64,000 nucleotides of DNA from Tengunoibacter tsumagoiensis (GTDB lineage: Bacteria > Chloroflexota > Ktedonobacteria > Ktedonobacterales > Ktedonobacteraceae), in contig NZ_BIFR01000002.1 in NCBI RefSeq assembly GCF_003967535.1, forward strand, positions 1,612,001 through 1,676,000, read 5' to 3'. A program made the position numbers and the translations under genes. Each line of letters starts with the position of its first letter. The first letter of the stretch is position 1. Under the pieces are notes generated by a model that was given only the letters and a program-made list of their open reading frames with translations, had not been told where the DNA came from and made no database searches. Positions 48,066 to 56,834 of the stretch are shown here, piece by piece.

Positions 48066-48587
48066 ATGGCAGAGCAAACATCTCCCCACGTCGCATTCTA
48101 TAAACAAGGTTGGGAAAACTATCAGCAGACACTTATCAAAACGATCTCATCGCTTTCTTCCGAACAACTAGCCCTCCCAATTGCAGCACATTCTCGTTCA
48201 ATCGGCGAGCTTCTCAATCATATGATTGGTGCACGCTTCAACTGGTTCTACATGTGGATGGGTGAAGGAGATCCGAACCTCGATTGGAGCGATGGTGACG
48301 ACGGCGACGAGGCAGCCTTATCCAGGGCCGATTCATTGGTCGCTCTGTTTGAGAAGAGCTGGCACGTAATCTCCTCTGCCCTGGACCGCTGGACTTCTGC
48401 TGATCTCGAAAAGCTTTTTTCGCCTCCAGCCTCTCATCAGTCATGGCTACGGAATCAAGGGCTGCCAGAAGAGGTACCACATACCCGCCAATGGATTATC
48501 TGGCATGTGCTTGAACATGAGATTCATCACGGCGGCGAGTTCTCCCTCGCTCTGGGCGCTCATGGATTAGAAAGTTTCTATTCCTAG
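48066..48587 (+). CDS. DinB-family protein
   Basis: The 173-residue four-helix protein has the DinB/YfiT metal-binding pattern: His in IGELLNHMIGARFNWF and the second pair in IIWHVLEHEIHHGGEFSLAL. DinB proteins are metal-dependent enzymes, often thiol transferases; the substrate is unknown. AAGGAG precedes the ATG at good spacing. Single-gene unit after the VOC gene. Confidence 0.85.
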   Translation: MAEQTSPHVAFYKQGWENYQQTLIKTISSLSSEQLALPIAAHSRSIGELLNHMIGARFNWFYMWMGEGDPNLDWSDGDDGDEAALSRADSLVALFEKSWHVISSALDRWTSADLEKLFSPPASHQSWLRNQGLPEEVPHTRQWIIWHVLEHEIHHGGEFSLALGAHGLESFYS

Positions 48588-48741
48588 TAAGGATCAAGCT
48601 AACCCCTGGCCCACCTGTGGGGAGCCATTGATCGGTTCAAGCACATGATCCTGCTCCATCTCATCACCGGGCTCAGAGTTTCACATGCAGGTTTTCATTC
48701 AATTTGAATACCTGCATGTTGGGACAGGCATATCAGCACAT

Positions 48742-49227
48742 TTATCGCGCTGCTTTCTTCTTATACTTGCTCACCGCTATGTCATACGCCTCGAGAAGCA
48801 TCGGCTGCACTGTGGTTTCAAACGTCTTGTCGCTGGGATTGAGCACACAAACCCAATACATGCGGCCATACTCAGGATGAGGCATCAACTGATCCAGGGC
48901 AGTGAAATCGTATCCACTCACATCCCCGTCACTGATCTCCACACTATCCCTGACGGAAGATCGCGCAACGTCACCGAAGAGTGAGCGAAACGTCTGCTTG
49001 CTAACACCAATATTCAAGCGAAAGACCGATGGACGGCTAAGCTGAGAGAACTGGTCATACAGATCGCTGGTCACAAGCGTGACAAACGGAAATCTATGAT
49101 CTGGAGGGATGCTACTATCCGGGCCACTATCTGGATTATAGAAAAAGAAACTATTCCCAGCATCCATGACAACATCCACCCCCTCAAGAATCTCAGTAAG
49201 GTAGTGGCTAATCTGAACTTCATTCAT
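48742..49227 (-). CDS. DUF6194-family protein
   Basis: The 161-residue protein has the pattern of a small uncharacterised family (DUF6194): GVDVVMDAGNSFFFYNPD, HRFPFVTLVTSDLYD, SRPSVFRLNIGVSKQTFRSL and an HPEYG region near the end. The start is the Met of MNEVQISH, preceded by AAAGGGTC; nine upstream codons (from 49254) are probably not translated. It diverges from the tandem-MerR gene, which may regulate it. Confidence 0.75.
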   Translation of the reverse strand: MNEVQISHYLTEILEGVDVVMDAGNSFFFYNPDSGPDSSIPPDHRFPFVTLVTSDLYDQFSQLSRPSVFRLNIGVSKQTFRSLFGDVARSSVRDSVEISDGDVSGYDFTALDQLMPHPEYGRMYWVCVLNPSDKTFETTVQPMLLEAYDIAVSKYKKKAAR

Positions 49228-49506
49228 GTATTTTGACCCTTTCTTCCTATTCATCGTATAACTACCATCTCATTATCTCGTGCCAGAATAATTGGTAGCC
49301 CTCCCATCCGCGCGTTTGAGGCCTGTATGAGCAGGCTTTTCGCGGGCTTCCTCTTCTTACTGTACAACACTTATGCCCAATTGGAGGGTTAAGAAATATC
49401 CAACGCCTGTCTGATAGGTCCTATTCAAGCTCAATATGGTGATTGGATGTGGTAAAAAGAAGAGTCGCCATTGAATGAAGTCTCTACAAGCAAGTGAGGG
49501 TTTTAC

Positions 49507-50253
49507 ATGACAGATCGTTCCTACCTGCGTACCCATGATCTCGCACAGGCGGTCAAGATCAGTGTCCAGCAAGTGCGCAATTACGAGGCAAGTGGTTTGA
49601 TTCCGCAAGCCGCACGTAGTCCGAGCGGCTATCGCCTGTATACGCAACGACATCTTGCTGCACTCCAGACAGTGAAAAGCATGATCCATGGCTATGGCTG
49701 GCCACGAACATCAGCAATTATGCAGGCACTCCATCGAGGTGACCTTTCCGCTGCACTGACAACGATCAATGAGCGTCACGCCGAGCTTGCCAGCAAGCGT
49801 TTACAGATTGAACAGACACTCTCTGCTCTGCGTACATTAACCGACCCATCCACGCCCCTACACAGCGCCTCGTATCCTGAACGCTTCCGCATCGGAGAGG
49901 CGGCCAGACAGGTAGGCGTACGTGTCTCGGCCCTCCATTTTTGGGAACAGCAGGGCCTTTTGCACCCGCTGCGCGATCAGAGTAGCCACTATCGTCTCTA
50001 TGACGAGCTCCAGATGCACCGTCTGCGCGTGGTCGTCTTGCTCAGAGAGGCTGGCTATACCTTCGATATCATCCAACCAGTGCTTGACGAGCTATCAGCA
50101 GGCAGGCCAGAAAAAGCTATTGTGGCAGTGGAGAAGAAGCGCGAAGAGTTGACGAGGACGAGCTGGACGTGCATTAACGGATTAGCCTTATTCCAGCACT
50201 ATGTAAGCGAGTTTGGTCCACTGTACGGCTTTGGCCCAGATGATCATACCTAG
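49507..50253 (+). CDS. Regulator with two MerR-type HTH domains
   Basis: This 248-residue protein carries two MerR-type winged helix domains in one chain. The first (about 4-75) has LAQAVKISVQQVRNYEASGL and GYRLYTQRHL. The second (about 120-190) has IGEAARQVGVRVSALHFWEQ and HYRLYDELQMHRL. Each is followed by a helix. MerR proteins normally dimerise through a C-terminal coiled coil, so a single chain with two DNA-binding heads could bind as a pseudo-dimer. The DUF6194 gene is divergent, 279 bp away, and is a likely target. No metal-binding cysteines are in evidence. Confidence 0.85.
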   Translation: MTDRSYLRTHDLAQAVKISVQQVRNYEASGLIPQAARSPSGYRLYTQRHLAALQTVKSMIHGYGWPRTSAIMQALHRGDLSAALTTINERHAELASKRLQIEQTLSALRTLTDPSTPLHSASYPERFRIGEAARQVGVRVSALHFWEQQGLLHPLRDQSSHYRLYDELQMHRLRVVVLLREAGYTFDIIQPVLDELSAGRPEKAIVAVEKKREELTRTSWTCINGLALFQHYVSEFGPLYGFGPDDHT

Positions 50254-50446
50254 TAGTGCCCTTTGCCAGAAAGGTTTGCCGCGATTCGACAGATTGAAGG
50301 GAAGATCAGCTCTTCTGTGCAAATGGAGCTGCTCGCTTACTGAGAGACTGCATTAGCTCATTTCGCTGACCTCGTTCAAAAGAAGATTGGCCACTCGTCG
50401 CGCTGCTTTTTGACCAGCATGCTGCCTGATCAGACCTTCTTTCGCC

Positions 50447-51040
50447 TCATTCTTCATTAATTTCTCGCCATTGTTCATCTGGCTGGGGCTCGCGACACCA
50501 TACCTCCCAACTTGCATGGATCAACGATGCTGGTAGTGCTCCCTGGTCACGCAAGGCAAACACCTCTCGCGCTGATATCCAGTCTGCCGGCCAGCGAACG
50601 TCTTGTTGCCATACGGCGTTGTATCTTACACCAGCAATTGCGTCACGGATCGGTTGACGATGCCACCAGGGCAGGCGTTCAGGGAGCCTATCAACACGAA
50701 AATACCTCACATCATCGGCCTCTCCTTGTTGGGGCTGTAAGGTGCCACCAACTGGCCTGGCGGCAAATACGACGTTGTGTGTATCGCCGATCCAATGGGG
50801 CATGAAATAAATTCCTAACAGTCCGGTCAGGACAACCTCGATGCCAGTCTCCTCGGAAACCTCACGAACTGCGGCTTGAGCTACAGACTCGCCTTTCTCA
50901 ACCTGCCCCTCAGGTAAAACCCACACTTTGAAATCTTCGCGCTGAACGAGCAAGATTTCCTCGTCTTTGATCACAACTGCATGCGCACTTAATGACACAG
51001 ACCGCTCCCTCGCTTTCATTGAAGTAACATCTTCGTACAA
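50447..51040 (-). CDS. NUDIX hydrolase
   Basis: The 197-residue protein has a complete Nudix box, from G-x5-E to R-E-V-x-E-E-x-G-I (GQVEKGESVAQAAVREVSEE region), preceded by a strand with ILLVQREDFKVWVLP. It hydrolyses a nucleoside diphosphate linked to another moiety; the specificity is not readable. The start appears to be TTG at 51040, with GAAGG six bases upstream; an ATG seven codons later (51019) lacks a ribosome site. It lies 45 bp downstream of the cutA gene on the same strand. Confidence 0.88.
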   Translation of the reverse strand: MYEDVTSMKARERSVSLSAHAVVIKDEEILLVQREDFKVWVLPEGQVEKGESVAQAAVREVSEETGIEVVLTGLLGIYFMPHWIGDTHNVVFAARPVGGTLQPQQGEADDVRYFRVDRLPERLPWWHRQPIRDAIAGVRYNAVWQQDVRWPADWISAREVFALRDQGALPASLIHASWEVWCREPQPDEQWREINEE

Positions 51041-51084
51041 TATTAGCCTTCAAAATTAAAGAGTGATAAACTCTTTATACGCAC

Positions 51085-51411
51085 TTATAAGGAAGGGTCC
51101 GCAGTGGTCTCGGTAATCCATTGGAGATATTTTTCACTGCCATCTACGATAGCAGTCGCTATAATCTCTGGCGTATCATACGTATGAATTGCTTTAACGG
51201 CCTTCTCCACTTCTGGATAGAGTTCTGCCCGTGTTTTCATCGTGCAGGACCATTCGTGATCCTGCTGCACCTTCCCTTCCCACCAGTACACGCTCGTTAT
51301 AGGAACAATATGGACGCATGCAATAAGATGGCGTTTGACGAGCTCTTCTGCAATTTTCTTTGCAAGTGCTTCATCATCAATCGTCGTTACTACTTGAATA
51401 TAACCCGTCAT
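51085..51411 (-). CDS. cutA: CutA1-type divalent-cation tolerance protein
   Basis: The 108-residue protein matches CutA over its whole length: YIQVVTTIDDEALAKKIAEE, LIACVHIVPITSVYWWEGKV, MKTRAELYPEVEKAVKAIH and TPEIIATAIVDGSEKYLQWI. CutA forms a PII-like trimer; its role in metal tolerance is unsettled. The ribosome site AAAGGAGG is near-perfect. It precedes the NUDIX gene on the same strand. Confidence 0.93.
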   Translation of the reverse strand: MTGYIQVVTTIDDEALAKKIAEELVKRHLIACVHIVPITSVYWWEGKVQQDHEWSCTMKTRAELYPEVEKAVKAIHTYDTPEIIATAIVDGSEKYLQWITETTADPSL

Positions 51412-51800
51412 TTTAAACCTCCTTTATGATCACAATCTGTTCGCAATCGTTCGGAATGCAAGTGCCTTTCGCCAATATCCCTTCTCATTATGGCACAGAA
51501 GCATATGCAGTAATCTCATGTCAACAGGCCTGGATCAGCCAGCACTATCCATTATGAGCAAAACATTTTTACAGGCGATGGTACTTGAAGAGTCCCCATA
51601 CAAACGTATTGAAAAACCTTTTCTTCCTCTGAGATGTAAAAGTACGCTTTCTGGTTCTTGATCTACGGTTGAAATCCGCCAAAGTTTCTTCTCTTGCCAG
51701 CCAAAGTTTCTTCTCTTTAAAGTACGCCGCGTCATTGTGAGGTTCCCGCTAGATTTTTTGTTGAGAATGTGAGGCCGTCGTGAGCCTGAGCTTCTATACT
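51412..51800. other. Gene-free stretch with an 18-bp direct repeat
   Basis: No convincing gene. An 18-bp direct repeat GCCAAAGTTTCTTCTCTT occurs at 51678-51695 and 51700-51717. A 66-codon minus-strand frame (51535-51735) is present, but its arginine-rich start and lack of a ribosome site make it doubtful. The cutA and lytic transglycosylase promoters should lie within this stretch. Confidence 0.5.
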
Positions 51801-51827
51801 GTAGGTGTTGAAGAAAACAACACCTAC
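51801..51827 (+). promoter_or_regulatory. Hairpin in the leader of the lytic transglycosylase gene
   Basis: Perfect 10-bp arms GTAGGTGTTG and CAACACCTAC with a 7-nt loop lie 116 bp before the gene start. Similar CACGGTGT words recur nearby (51842 and 51894 regions). It could be a leader RNA element or a protein-binding site; the long leader and the cell-wall hydrolase target make a riboswitch-like control worth testing, but no known motif was matched. Confidence 0.45.
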
Positions 51828-51942
51828 TTGTTCAATACCACACGGTGTTGATACATCTTATAGAGAACCAGACAGTCATACATGCGAGAACACACGGTGT
51901 GCTCTCCTTACCATCACTGACACGAAAGGGAACGTACTGAAC

Positions 51943-52533
51943 ATGATCACTCCAACCACCCTCCACTCCAATCGTCCTGCAACCCAGAAGAAAGCTGCTG
52001 GCTGGAGTGCGGTGCTGGCTGGTTCCGTTGCTGGTCTTGCGCTGACCGGTTTCATGGGCTTCCAGACCTTCTTCGCGACACCACACACCGCTGCCACTGC
52101 GGCTTCTTCCTCACGAACCGTTCAGGTTCAGACGGCTTCGGTTGCGGCAAATAGCTCCTATGAGAGCGTGGCCCGCGCTGCGGCTCTTCGTCATGGTATC
52201 AGTCCAGATCTCTTTGTCCGTCAGATTCAGCAAGAGAGTGGCTTTAATCCCAATGCTCGCTCTTCGGTAGGTGCGATCGGGATTGCCCAGTTTATGCCCG
52301 GAACGGCTGCGGCCCTGGGTGTCAATCCGTACGATCCCAATTCGGCGCTGGATGGAGCCGCTCGCCATATGGCTGACCTCAGTCGCATGTATGGTGGTGA
52401 TTATGCCAAGGCGTTGGCCGCCTATAATGCAGGCCCCGGCAATGTGAATGCTGCAGTTAATGCTGGTGGTGCCAACTGGCTCGCTTATACGCCTGCTGAG
52501 ACACAGCACTATGTCCACACGATTATGGGCTAG
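51943..52533 (+). CDS. Secreted lytic transglycosylase (SLT domain)
   Basis: The 196-residue protein has an N-terminal membrane anchor or signal (about 19-45, AGWSAVLAGSVAGLALTGF), a Ser/Thr/Ala-rich linker and an SLT domain (about 80-195). The SLT motifs are clear: catalytic Glu in IQQESGFNPNARS, GAIGIAQFMPGTA and ALAAYNAGPGNV. It cleaves peptidoglycan glycan strands outside the membrane. The ATG at 51943 is preceded by AAAGGGAA; a longer frame from 51805 is not supported. A strong intrinsic terminator follows. Confidence 0.92.
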   Translation: MITPTTLHSNRPATQKKAAGWSAVLAGSVAGLALTGFMGFQTFFATPHTAATAASSSRTVQVQTASVAANSSYESVARAAALRHGISPDLFVRQIQQESGFNPNARSSVGAIGIAQFMPGTAAALGVNPYDPNSALDGAARHMADLSRMYGGDYAKALAAYNAGPGNVNAAVNAGGANWLAYTPAETQHYVHTIMG

Positions 52534-52566
52534 TCTTACCTGCGAGCTGTAAACAGACACACTCCT

Positions 52567-52603
52567 GCCAGGAATGGATCAACTGATCTATTCCTGGCTT
52601 TTT
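52567..52603 (+). terminator. Intrinsic terminator of the lytic transglycosylase gene
   Basis: Arms GCCAGGAAT (52567-52575) and ATTCCTGGC (52590-52598) plus an inner GATC/GATC pair form a stable hairpin followed immediately by TTTTT. This is a textbook Rho-independent terminator, 34 bp after the stop codon. Confidence 0.88.
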
Positions 52604-52660
52604 GCTTGCTCGCTCCAAAGAGTCGGCTGGTTCTTCTCAATAAGCTAGCGACTAAATATG

Positions 52661-52683
52661 TATATACTATGCTATAGTGTATA
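52661..52683. promoter_or_regulatory. AT-rich inverted repeat upstream of the methyltransferase gene
   Basis: Two 10-bp arms (52661-52670 and 52674-52683) pair with one mismatch around a 3-bp centre. It includes TATACT and TATAGT, which could serve as -10 boxes, so this is a possible promoter overlapped by an operator. It lies about 50 bp before the start. Confidence 0.4.
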
Positions 52684-52732
52684 GTGGTTTTTCTTGAGCT
52701 AAAAAATGATCACAGCGAAAGGTAATTACTTA

Positions 52733-53365
52733 ATGGATCAACAAGCACTTTGGAACAATATCCATATGGAAGGGAAACATTCAGCTTTTTCACGAACGCC
52801 AAGTGAATTTGCTCAAGAAGTTGCACCCTCTTTCCCAGATCACGCAAAGATAATTGAGCTGGGTTGCGGTTTCGGTGCTGACGCAGCTTTCATTGCGCAG
52901 CAAGGCTGTGCAGTTATTGCAACGGATCTTTCTGAAGTAGCGATTGCAAGAAATAAACAAATGTATAGTGCTATTCCCGGCCTGACTTTCCAGGTGGTAG
53001 ACATGAGTAACGGAACCCTTCCTTTTCAAACCGATGGGTTTGATGGAGTTTACGCAAGACTTTCGTTGCACTATTATTCCGATAAAGTAACCAAACAGTT
53101 GTTTCAAGATATACATCGCGTCCTAAAAATAGGTGGGCGACTTGCTTTTATGTGTAAAACAACTAATGATCCGCTCTATGGCAAGGGCACTCAACTTGAA
53201 GAAGACATGTTTGATAATGAAGGTCATATACGACACTTCTTTAGTGAAGACTACGCGAGAAGCTTATTGGTCGGATATCGTATTGAAAGGTTGGAAAGCC
53301 AGAGAAAAAATCTCTACGGTAAGCTATCATCTTTTATTGAAGTTATTGCCCAAAAGAACCAATAA
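52733..53365 (+). CDS. Class I SAM-dependent methyltransferase
   Basis: The 210-residue protein has a Rossmann methyltransferase core: motif I IIELGCGFGADAAFIA, ATDLSEVAI, the post-I region with VVDMSNGTLPF, and the DGVYARLSLHYY segment. It resembles small-molecule and thiopurine-type or TehB-like methyltransferases; the substrate is unknown. It is far from the hydroxymalonyl genes (40 kb) and on the other strand, so a role as the missing O-methyltransferase is unlikely but not excluded. AAAGG precedes the ATG at 52733. Confidence 0.85.
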   Translation: MDQQALWNNIHMEGKHSAFSRTPSEFAQEVAPSFPDHAKIIELGCGFGADAAFIAQQGCAVIATDLSEVAIARNKQMYSAIPGLTFQVVDMSNGTLPFQTDGFDGVYARLSLHYYSDKVTKQLFQDIHRVLKIGGRLAFMCKTTNDPLYGKGTQLEEDMFDNEGHIRHFFSEDYARSLLVGYRIERLESQRKNLYGKLSSFIEVIAQKNQ

Positions 53366-53593
53366 GATGTGCTCTTTCCCAGTATACCTGACCGCTCAGC
53401 TTATTGTCAAAATTACCGCACAGAATTCCAATATGTACACTTGCATAGAGGATACCAATGAGTTTATTCTATATATATCTCTACCTCTCTACCTCTAACG
53501 GTAGGGTAGACCCCCAACCACGGATGAGGATAGTCTGGCGGACTAGAAAGCACACCGCTATTGACGAACTGCTACTTATGAAAGGAACCTATC

Positions 53594-53932
53594 ATGGATG
53601 ATTTAGTACAACGTCTATCCCAGGGAGACCAACCTGTAACCGTAGGTGGCCCCAAGCCCTCTCTTGAAGAGTTTCGCAAACGGGTGGAAGAAATGGGGTA
53701 TGTCTTTATAAAATTTACCGCGACCCGTGGTGGTACTGATCTGGGTGTACGCATCGATCGAGCTGCAACTGATCTGAGTAAAGCCTTTTTTGACCAGGCA
53801 ACGGGAGTAGCTCATATTGAAGGAACGCTGACACTAAACTATGTGCCCGTCCGTTGTGTGGCCGATATTCAATTAGAGAGCCTTGAGGGGACCGGGCATC
53901 TGGTCGTTCTAGCAGAGTCGACAGCCATTTAA
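53594..53932 (+). CDS. Hypothetical small protein
   Basis: The 112-residue protein is not recognised. It starts MDDLVQRLSQGDQPV, has a helix with PSLEEFRKRVEEMGYVFIKF and then mostly strands (LGVRIDRAATDLSKAFFD, GVAHIEGTLTLNYVPV). No membrane helix or signal. It has an AAAGGAAC ribosome site before the ATG. A converging gene and a strong shared hairpin follow it. It is not an MbtH-like protein: the conserved tryptophans are absent. Confidence 0.6.
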   Translation: MDDLVQRLSQGDQPVTVGGPKPSLEEFRKRVEEMGYVFIKFTATRGGTDLGVRIDRAATDLSKAFFDQATGVAHIEGTLTLNYVPVRCVADIQLESLEGTGHLVVLAESTAI

Positions 53933-53972
53933 CCACCCAATTATTTTGTGAGATGGGCTATTTTCACAGGTA

Positions 53973-54015
53973 GTAGGCAGGTAGAAGCAAAGCCACTTTG
54001 CAACCACCTGCCTAC
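53973..54015. terminator. Two-stem hairpin between convergent genes
   Basis: An outer perfect 10-bp stem (GTAGGCAGGT with ACCTGCCTAC) and an inner 6-bp stem (GCAAAG with CTTTGC) enclose a 3-nt loop, separated by 4-nt internal loops. It sits between two converging genes and probably terminates both. Confidence 0.7.
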
Positions 54016-54035
54016 CTGCGACCAGGCATCAGGAG

Positions 54036-54302
54036 TTAATAGGCATACCGCAAATCGTCTGGGATCTCAAACTTCAAGCTGGACTTGCAAAAATCTTGCC
54101 ATTCTGGTGTGACGTGCTGCCAGATAATTCCTTTCTCAGGGACTATTGGACTTTTCACCACAGTAAAATCGTCCCAGAGGTAGACAACATCTTCATCTCC
54201 CAACGGTGACTCATCCTGTTGCTCAGACCAGTCGGGAAATTGACGCAGATCCTTCAGGAAATACGCTTTGCAATATTTTTTCATCTCAGCATCCTTTTCC
54301 AT
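54036..54302 (-). CDS. Hypothetical small acidic protein
   Basis: A protein of about 88 residues of unknown family. It contains KAYFLKDLRQFPDWSEQ, an acidic centre (DEDVVYLWDDFTVV) and TPEWQDFCKSSLKFEIPDDL. The start is uncertain: the Met at 54302, one at 54284 with AAGG upstream, or a longer frame from 54344. It lies 57 bp after the start-proximal gene for an M29 aminopeptidase on the same strand, so the two could be co-transcribed. Confidence 0.5.
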   Translation of the reverse strand: MEKDAEMKKYCKAYFLKDLRQFPDWSEQQDESPLGDEDVVYLWDDFTVVKSPIVPEKGIIWQHVTPEWQDFCKSSLKFEIPDDLRYAY

Positions 54303-54359
54303 GATACAATCGATCGCTCCAACCTTCTTCTCAGTCAGAGACAACCGTCAAGAGCTGCA

Positions 54360-55433
54360 TTATGCAATTGTGAACTTTCCATCTTGTTGAATGACCTCAC
54401 CATCGATCTTGATGACACCACCCTTTCTGAGATCTTTAATGAGATCCCAGTGGATAGAGGAGGTATTCTTCCCGCCGCCAGCTGGATCAACGTTGGCTCC
54501 TAAGGCAAGATGAATGGTCCCGCCTATCTTCTCATCAAACAAGATGCTTTTACTATATTGCTTAATCCCATAGTTACAGCCAATACCAAATTCGCCGAGC
54601 GTTCTTGCCCCCTCATCTGTATCAAGTACCGACAGCAGAAACGCTTCCCCTTGCTCTGCCCTCGCTTGCACGACCTTCCCGGCAGCAAACGTGAGCTCTA
54701 TTCCAGATACTTCGTGCTTATCATAGATGAGAGGAACATCAAAGTATATTGTTCCCTCCGTCAAGGTCTCCACAGGTGGCCAGAAGATCTCTCCATCGGG
54801 CATATTTTTTATTCCGGCCCCAATTGTACTGGAACGACCTTCCAACGAAAGAGTAAGCTGAGTATCAGGAGTTAGAATCTCTACAACGCTCGCCTTCCTC
54901 GTGTATTCCTGTAGCTTGGCCAGTTGCTGCTCAAGCTCCGTCCAGTCAATCAAACAGGCATCGAAGAAAAAACGTTCATAGTCCTCCATCGACATGCCAG
55001 CCTCTTTCGCTAAATCAGGTGTAGGATAGTTACAGAGCACCCAACGCATATCGGAGAGCACATGCTGGCGCAATGATTGCATAGCACGCCTGGCACGCTG
55101 CTTCCTCTCTAGTGGAATCTCAGCCTTTACGATCGCCTGCTCAGGTGCATAAATATTAGCCAGACAATGCGTATGACGATAGATATAGTCTACTATTTCG
55201 GGAATTTGATCTAAGCGATCTTCGGGCATTTCAGAGAGCAGAATATCGGGCATTTCAGAAAAAGTGATATCGAGGATGCCTTCAGCTCCTTTACGCGTAA
55301 TTAAACGTAACATTTCCATGATGAGAGGCCGACCAAGAATACTGCTCGCCAGAATGACTTTCTCGTCGGGCTGAACTTTGAGTGAGTGATCGACCAGGAT
55401 CTCAGCAAGCTTGAGTATACGAGCGTCTACCAT
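54360..55433 (-). CDS. M29-family metallo-aminopeptidase
   Basis: The 357-residue protein matches thermophilic-type M29 aminopeptidases (AmpS/PepS/aminopeptidase T). The C-terminal metal-binding part has GEFGIGCNYGI, GTIHLALGANVDPAGGGKN and SSIHWDLIKDL; an upstream Glu in RAEQGEAFL completes the ligand set. It removes N-terminal residues from peptides in the cytoplasm, using two metal ions. The family is usually about 370-410 residues, so this one is at the short end. AAGGA precedes the ATG at 55433. It is 63 bp after the MFS gene ends, on the same strand. Confidence 0.9.
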   Translation of the reverse strand: MVDARILKLAEILVDHSLKVQPDEKVILASSILGRPLIMEMLRLITRKGAEGILDITFSEMPDILLSEMPEDRLDQIPEIVDYIYRHTHCLANIYAPEQAIVKAEIPLERKQRARRAMQSLRQHVLSDMRWVLCNYPTPDLAKEAGMSMEDYERFFFDACLIDWTELEQQLAKLQEYTRKASVVEILTPDTQLTLSLEGRSSTIGAGIKNMPDGEIFWPPVETLTEGTIYFDVPLIYDKHEVSGIELTFAAGKVVQARAEQGEAFLLSVLDTDEGARTLGEFGIGCNYGIKQYSKSILFDEKIGGTIHLALGANVDPAGGGKNTSSIHWDLIKDLRKGGVIKIDGEVIQQDGKFTIA

Positions 55434-55496
55434 AACACATGTTCCTTTTTCATACCTGACATCTTCCTAACCGCTATTGTAGCTACATAGCGTCTC

Positions 55497-56783
55497 TTAC
55501 TCTAATTGGCGCACATCTTTGACAAAGAGCTCACTACAGGCAAAAACAGCACCAATGAGACCACTGCAGATAAATATGATAGCTGGACCAAATAGATCAA
55601 CCAGATTACCAATCACGATAAAGCCAATAGGCATCAAGCATACACTCCCCAGTGCGTCAACGCTACTTACCCGGCCTAATTTATCAAGCGGTACGAGCTC
55701 TTGTAAGAGCGTGGGCCAGATCACTTGTGATGCTCCAGTGCCGAATCCAATTAGAAGGGCCGCGATCACAGCAATAAAGGGATGAATAAACGTTGGACCG
55801 GGAATGCCAAAGGCGGCACAGGCCAGACAGGAACAAGTGAGAATACCATAAAGGACGATACCGCGCCGACGGATAGTCTTTAATTGCCCTATCACAAAAA
55901 TTGAGCTAATTGATCCCAACGCAAGCGCTGTACTAATAAGACCAAAGAGCCAGACCCCCGAGTGGTAAAAATCAGAGACTAACTTTGGCATGGCAATGGC
56001 CAGAGCACCAGTTACGACGACCCCAATACCAGCCGAGACCAGCACACCGCTCCACAGCCATGTTGAGCCAACAATATAGCTCAGACCTTCTCGCACATTT
56101 TCCATCAGGAAGAGAAACCCTTTTTTAGGGGACACTACACTTTTCACAGCTGCCTCTTTGTTGGCAGAAACCGGGGTAAATAATGAGGAACGAACGCCCA
56201 GAAGAAAGAGTACGGAGATAATAAATGTTAACCCATCAAAGCCAAATGCTCCCGATGGCCCAATAAACGCGACGAGGGTGGCTCCTATAATCGGTCCAAG
56301 CAGCTGATTCATCTGCTTACTTAAGCCAGTAAGCGCATTGGCCGACGATAATCGATCTTTCTCAACCAGCTCAGGGGAGATTGAGCGATACGCAGGCCGA
56401 AAAAAACTGTCCGCAATACCAAACAGAATGACTAAAAAAATAAGATGCCACAATTGCAATAAGTGAAGCCACCCTAAAACCGTAATCGTCAGTACAGCAA
56501 TGGCTCTCCCAATATCTGACCAGATCATAATCAGCCGTCGTGGTAAACGATCAGCGGCCACCCCTCCAATTAACATGAAAAAAATAGCTGGCAATGTTTG
56601 CGCCGCAACCACAATACCCATGGCCGCACTGGAACCAGTGATCGCTAATACTTGCCAGGCCAGGGCCGTAAAAAATGCTCCATCTCCCATACTGGAGAGC
56701 GTTTGACCAATCCACAACAGCGCAAAGGGACGTGAACTTAAGGCTCGTGTAAAATGGGTTCGATCTACAAGTGGAACGCTCAC
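55497..56783 (-). CDS. MFS transporter (EntS-like)
   Basis: The 428-residue protein has about twelve membrane segments, GGVAADRLPRRLIMIWSD as the loop 2-3 motif, and an EntS/MFS_3-type central region (LTGLSKQMNQLLGPIIGATL). Members export siderophores, macrolides or other small molecules. The start is GTG (56783), nine bases after GAAAGG; an overlapping ATG is out of frame. It lies directly downstream of the second LuxR regulator and an 11-bp tandem repeat, near the second NRPS gene, so it may serve that product. Confidence 0.88.
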   Translation of the reverse strand: MSVPLVDRTHFTRALSSRPFALLWIGQTLSSMGDGAFFTALAWQVLAITGSSAAMGIVVAAQTLPAIFFMLIGGVAADRLPRRLIMIWSDIGRAIAVLTITVLGWLHLLQLWHLIFLVILFGIADSFFRPAYRSISPELVEKDRLSSANALTGLSKQMNQLLGPIIGATLVAFIGPSGAFGFDGLTFIISVLFLLGVRSSLFTPVSANKEAAVKSVVSPKKGFLFLMENVREGLSYIVGSTWLWSGVLVSAGIGVVVTGALAIAMPKLVSDFYHSGVWLFGLISTALALGSISSIFVIGQLKTIRRRGIVLYGILTCSCLACAAFGIPGPTFIHPFIAVIAALLIGFGTGASQVIWPTLLQELVPLDKLGRVSSVDALGSVCLMPIGFIVIGNLVDLFGPAIIFICSGLIGAVFACSELFVKDVRQLE

Positions 56784-56834
56784 TCTTCATTACCTTTCTT
56801 GTCGGAAAGACACAACAAATGGTTGTTCAGCCAT

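Noticed and set aside
51535..51735. Short minus-strand open frame of 66 codons
   Set aside because: No ribosome site, biased start and no family resemblance; it overlaps an 18-bp direct repeat.
52733..53365. Methyltransferase as the missing methoxymalonyl O-methyltransferase
   Set aside because: It is 40 kb from the cassette, on the other strand and single-gene; motifs do not indicate FkbG-type enzymes.
53594..53932. MbtH-like NRPS helper
   Set aside because: Length is too great and the conserved tryptophans of MbtH proteins are absent; no MbtH-like gene was found in the window.
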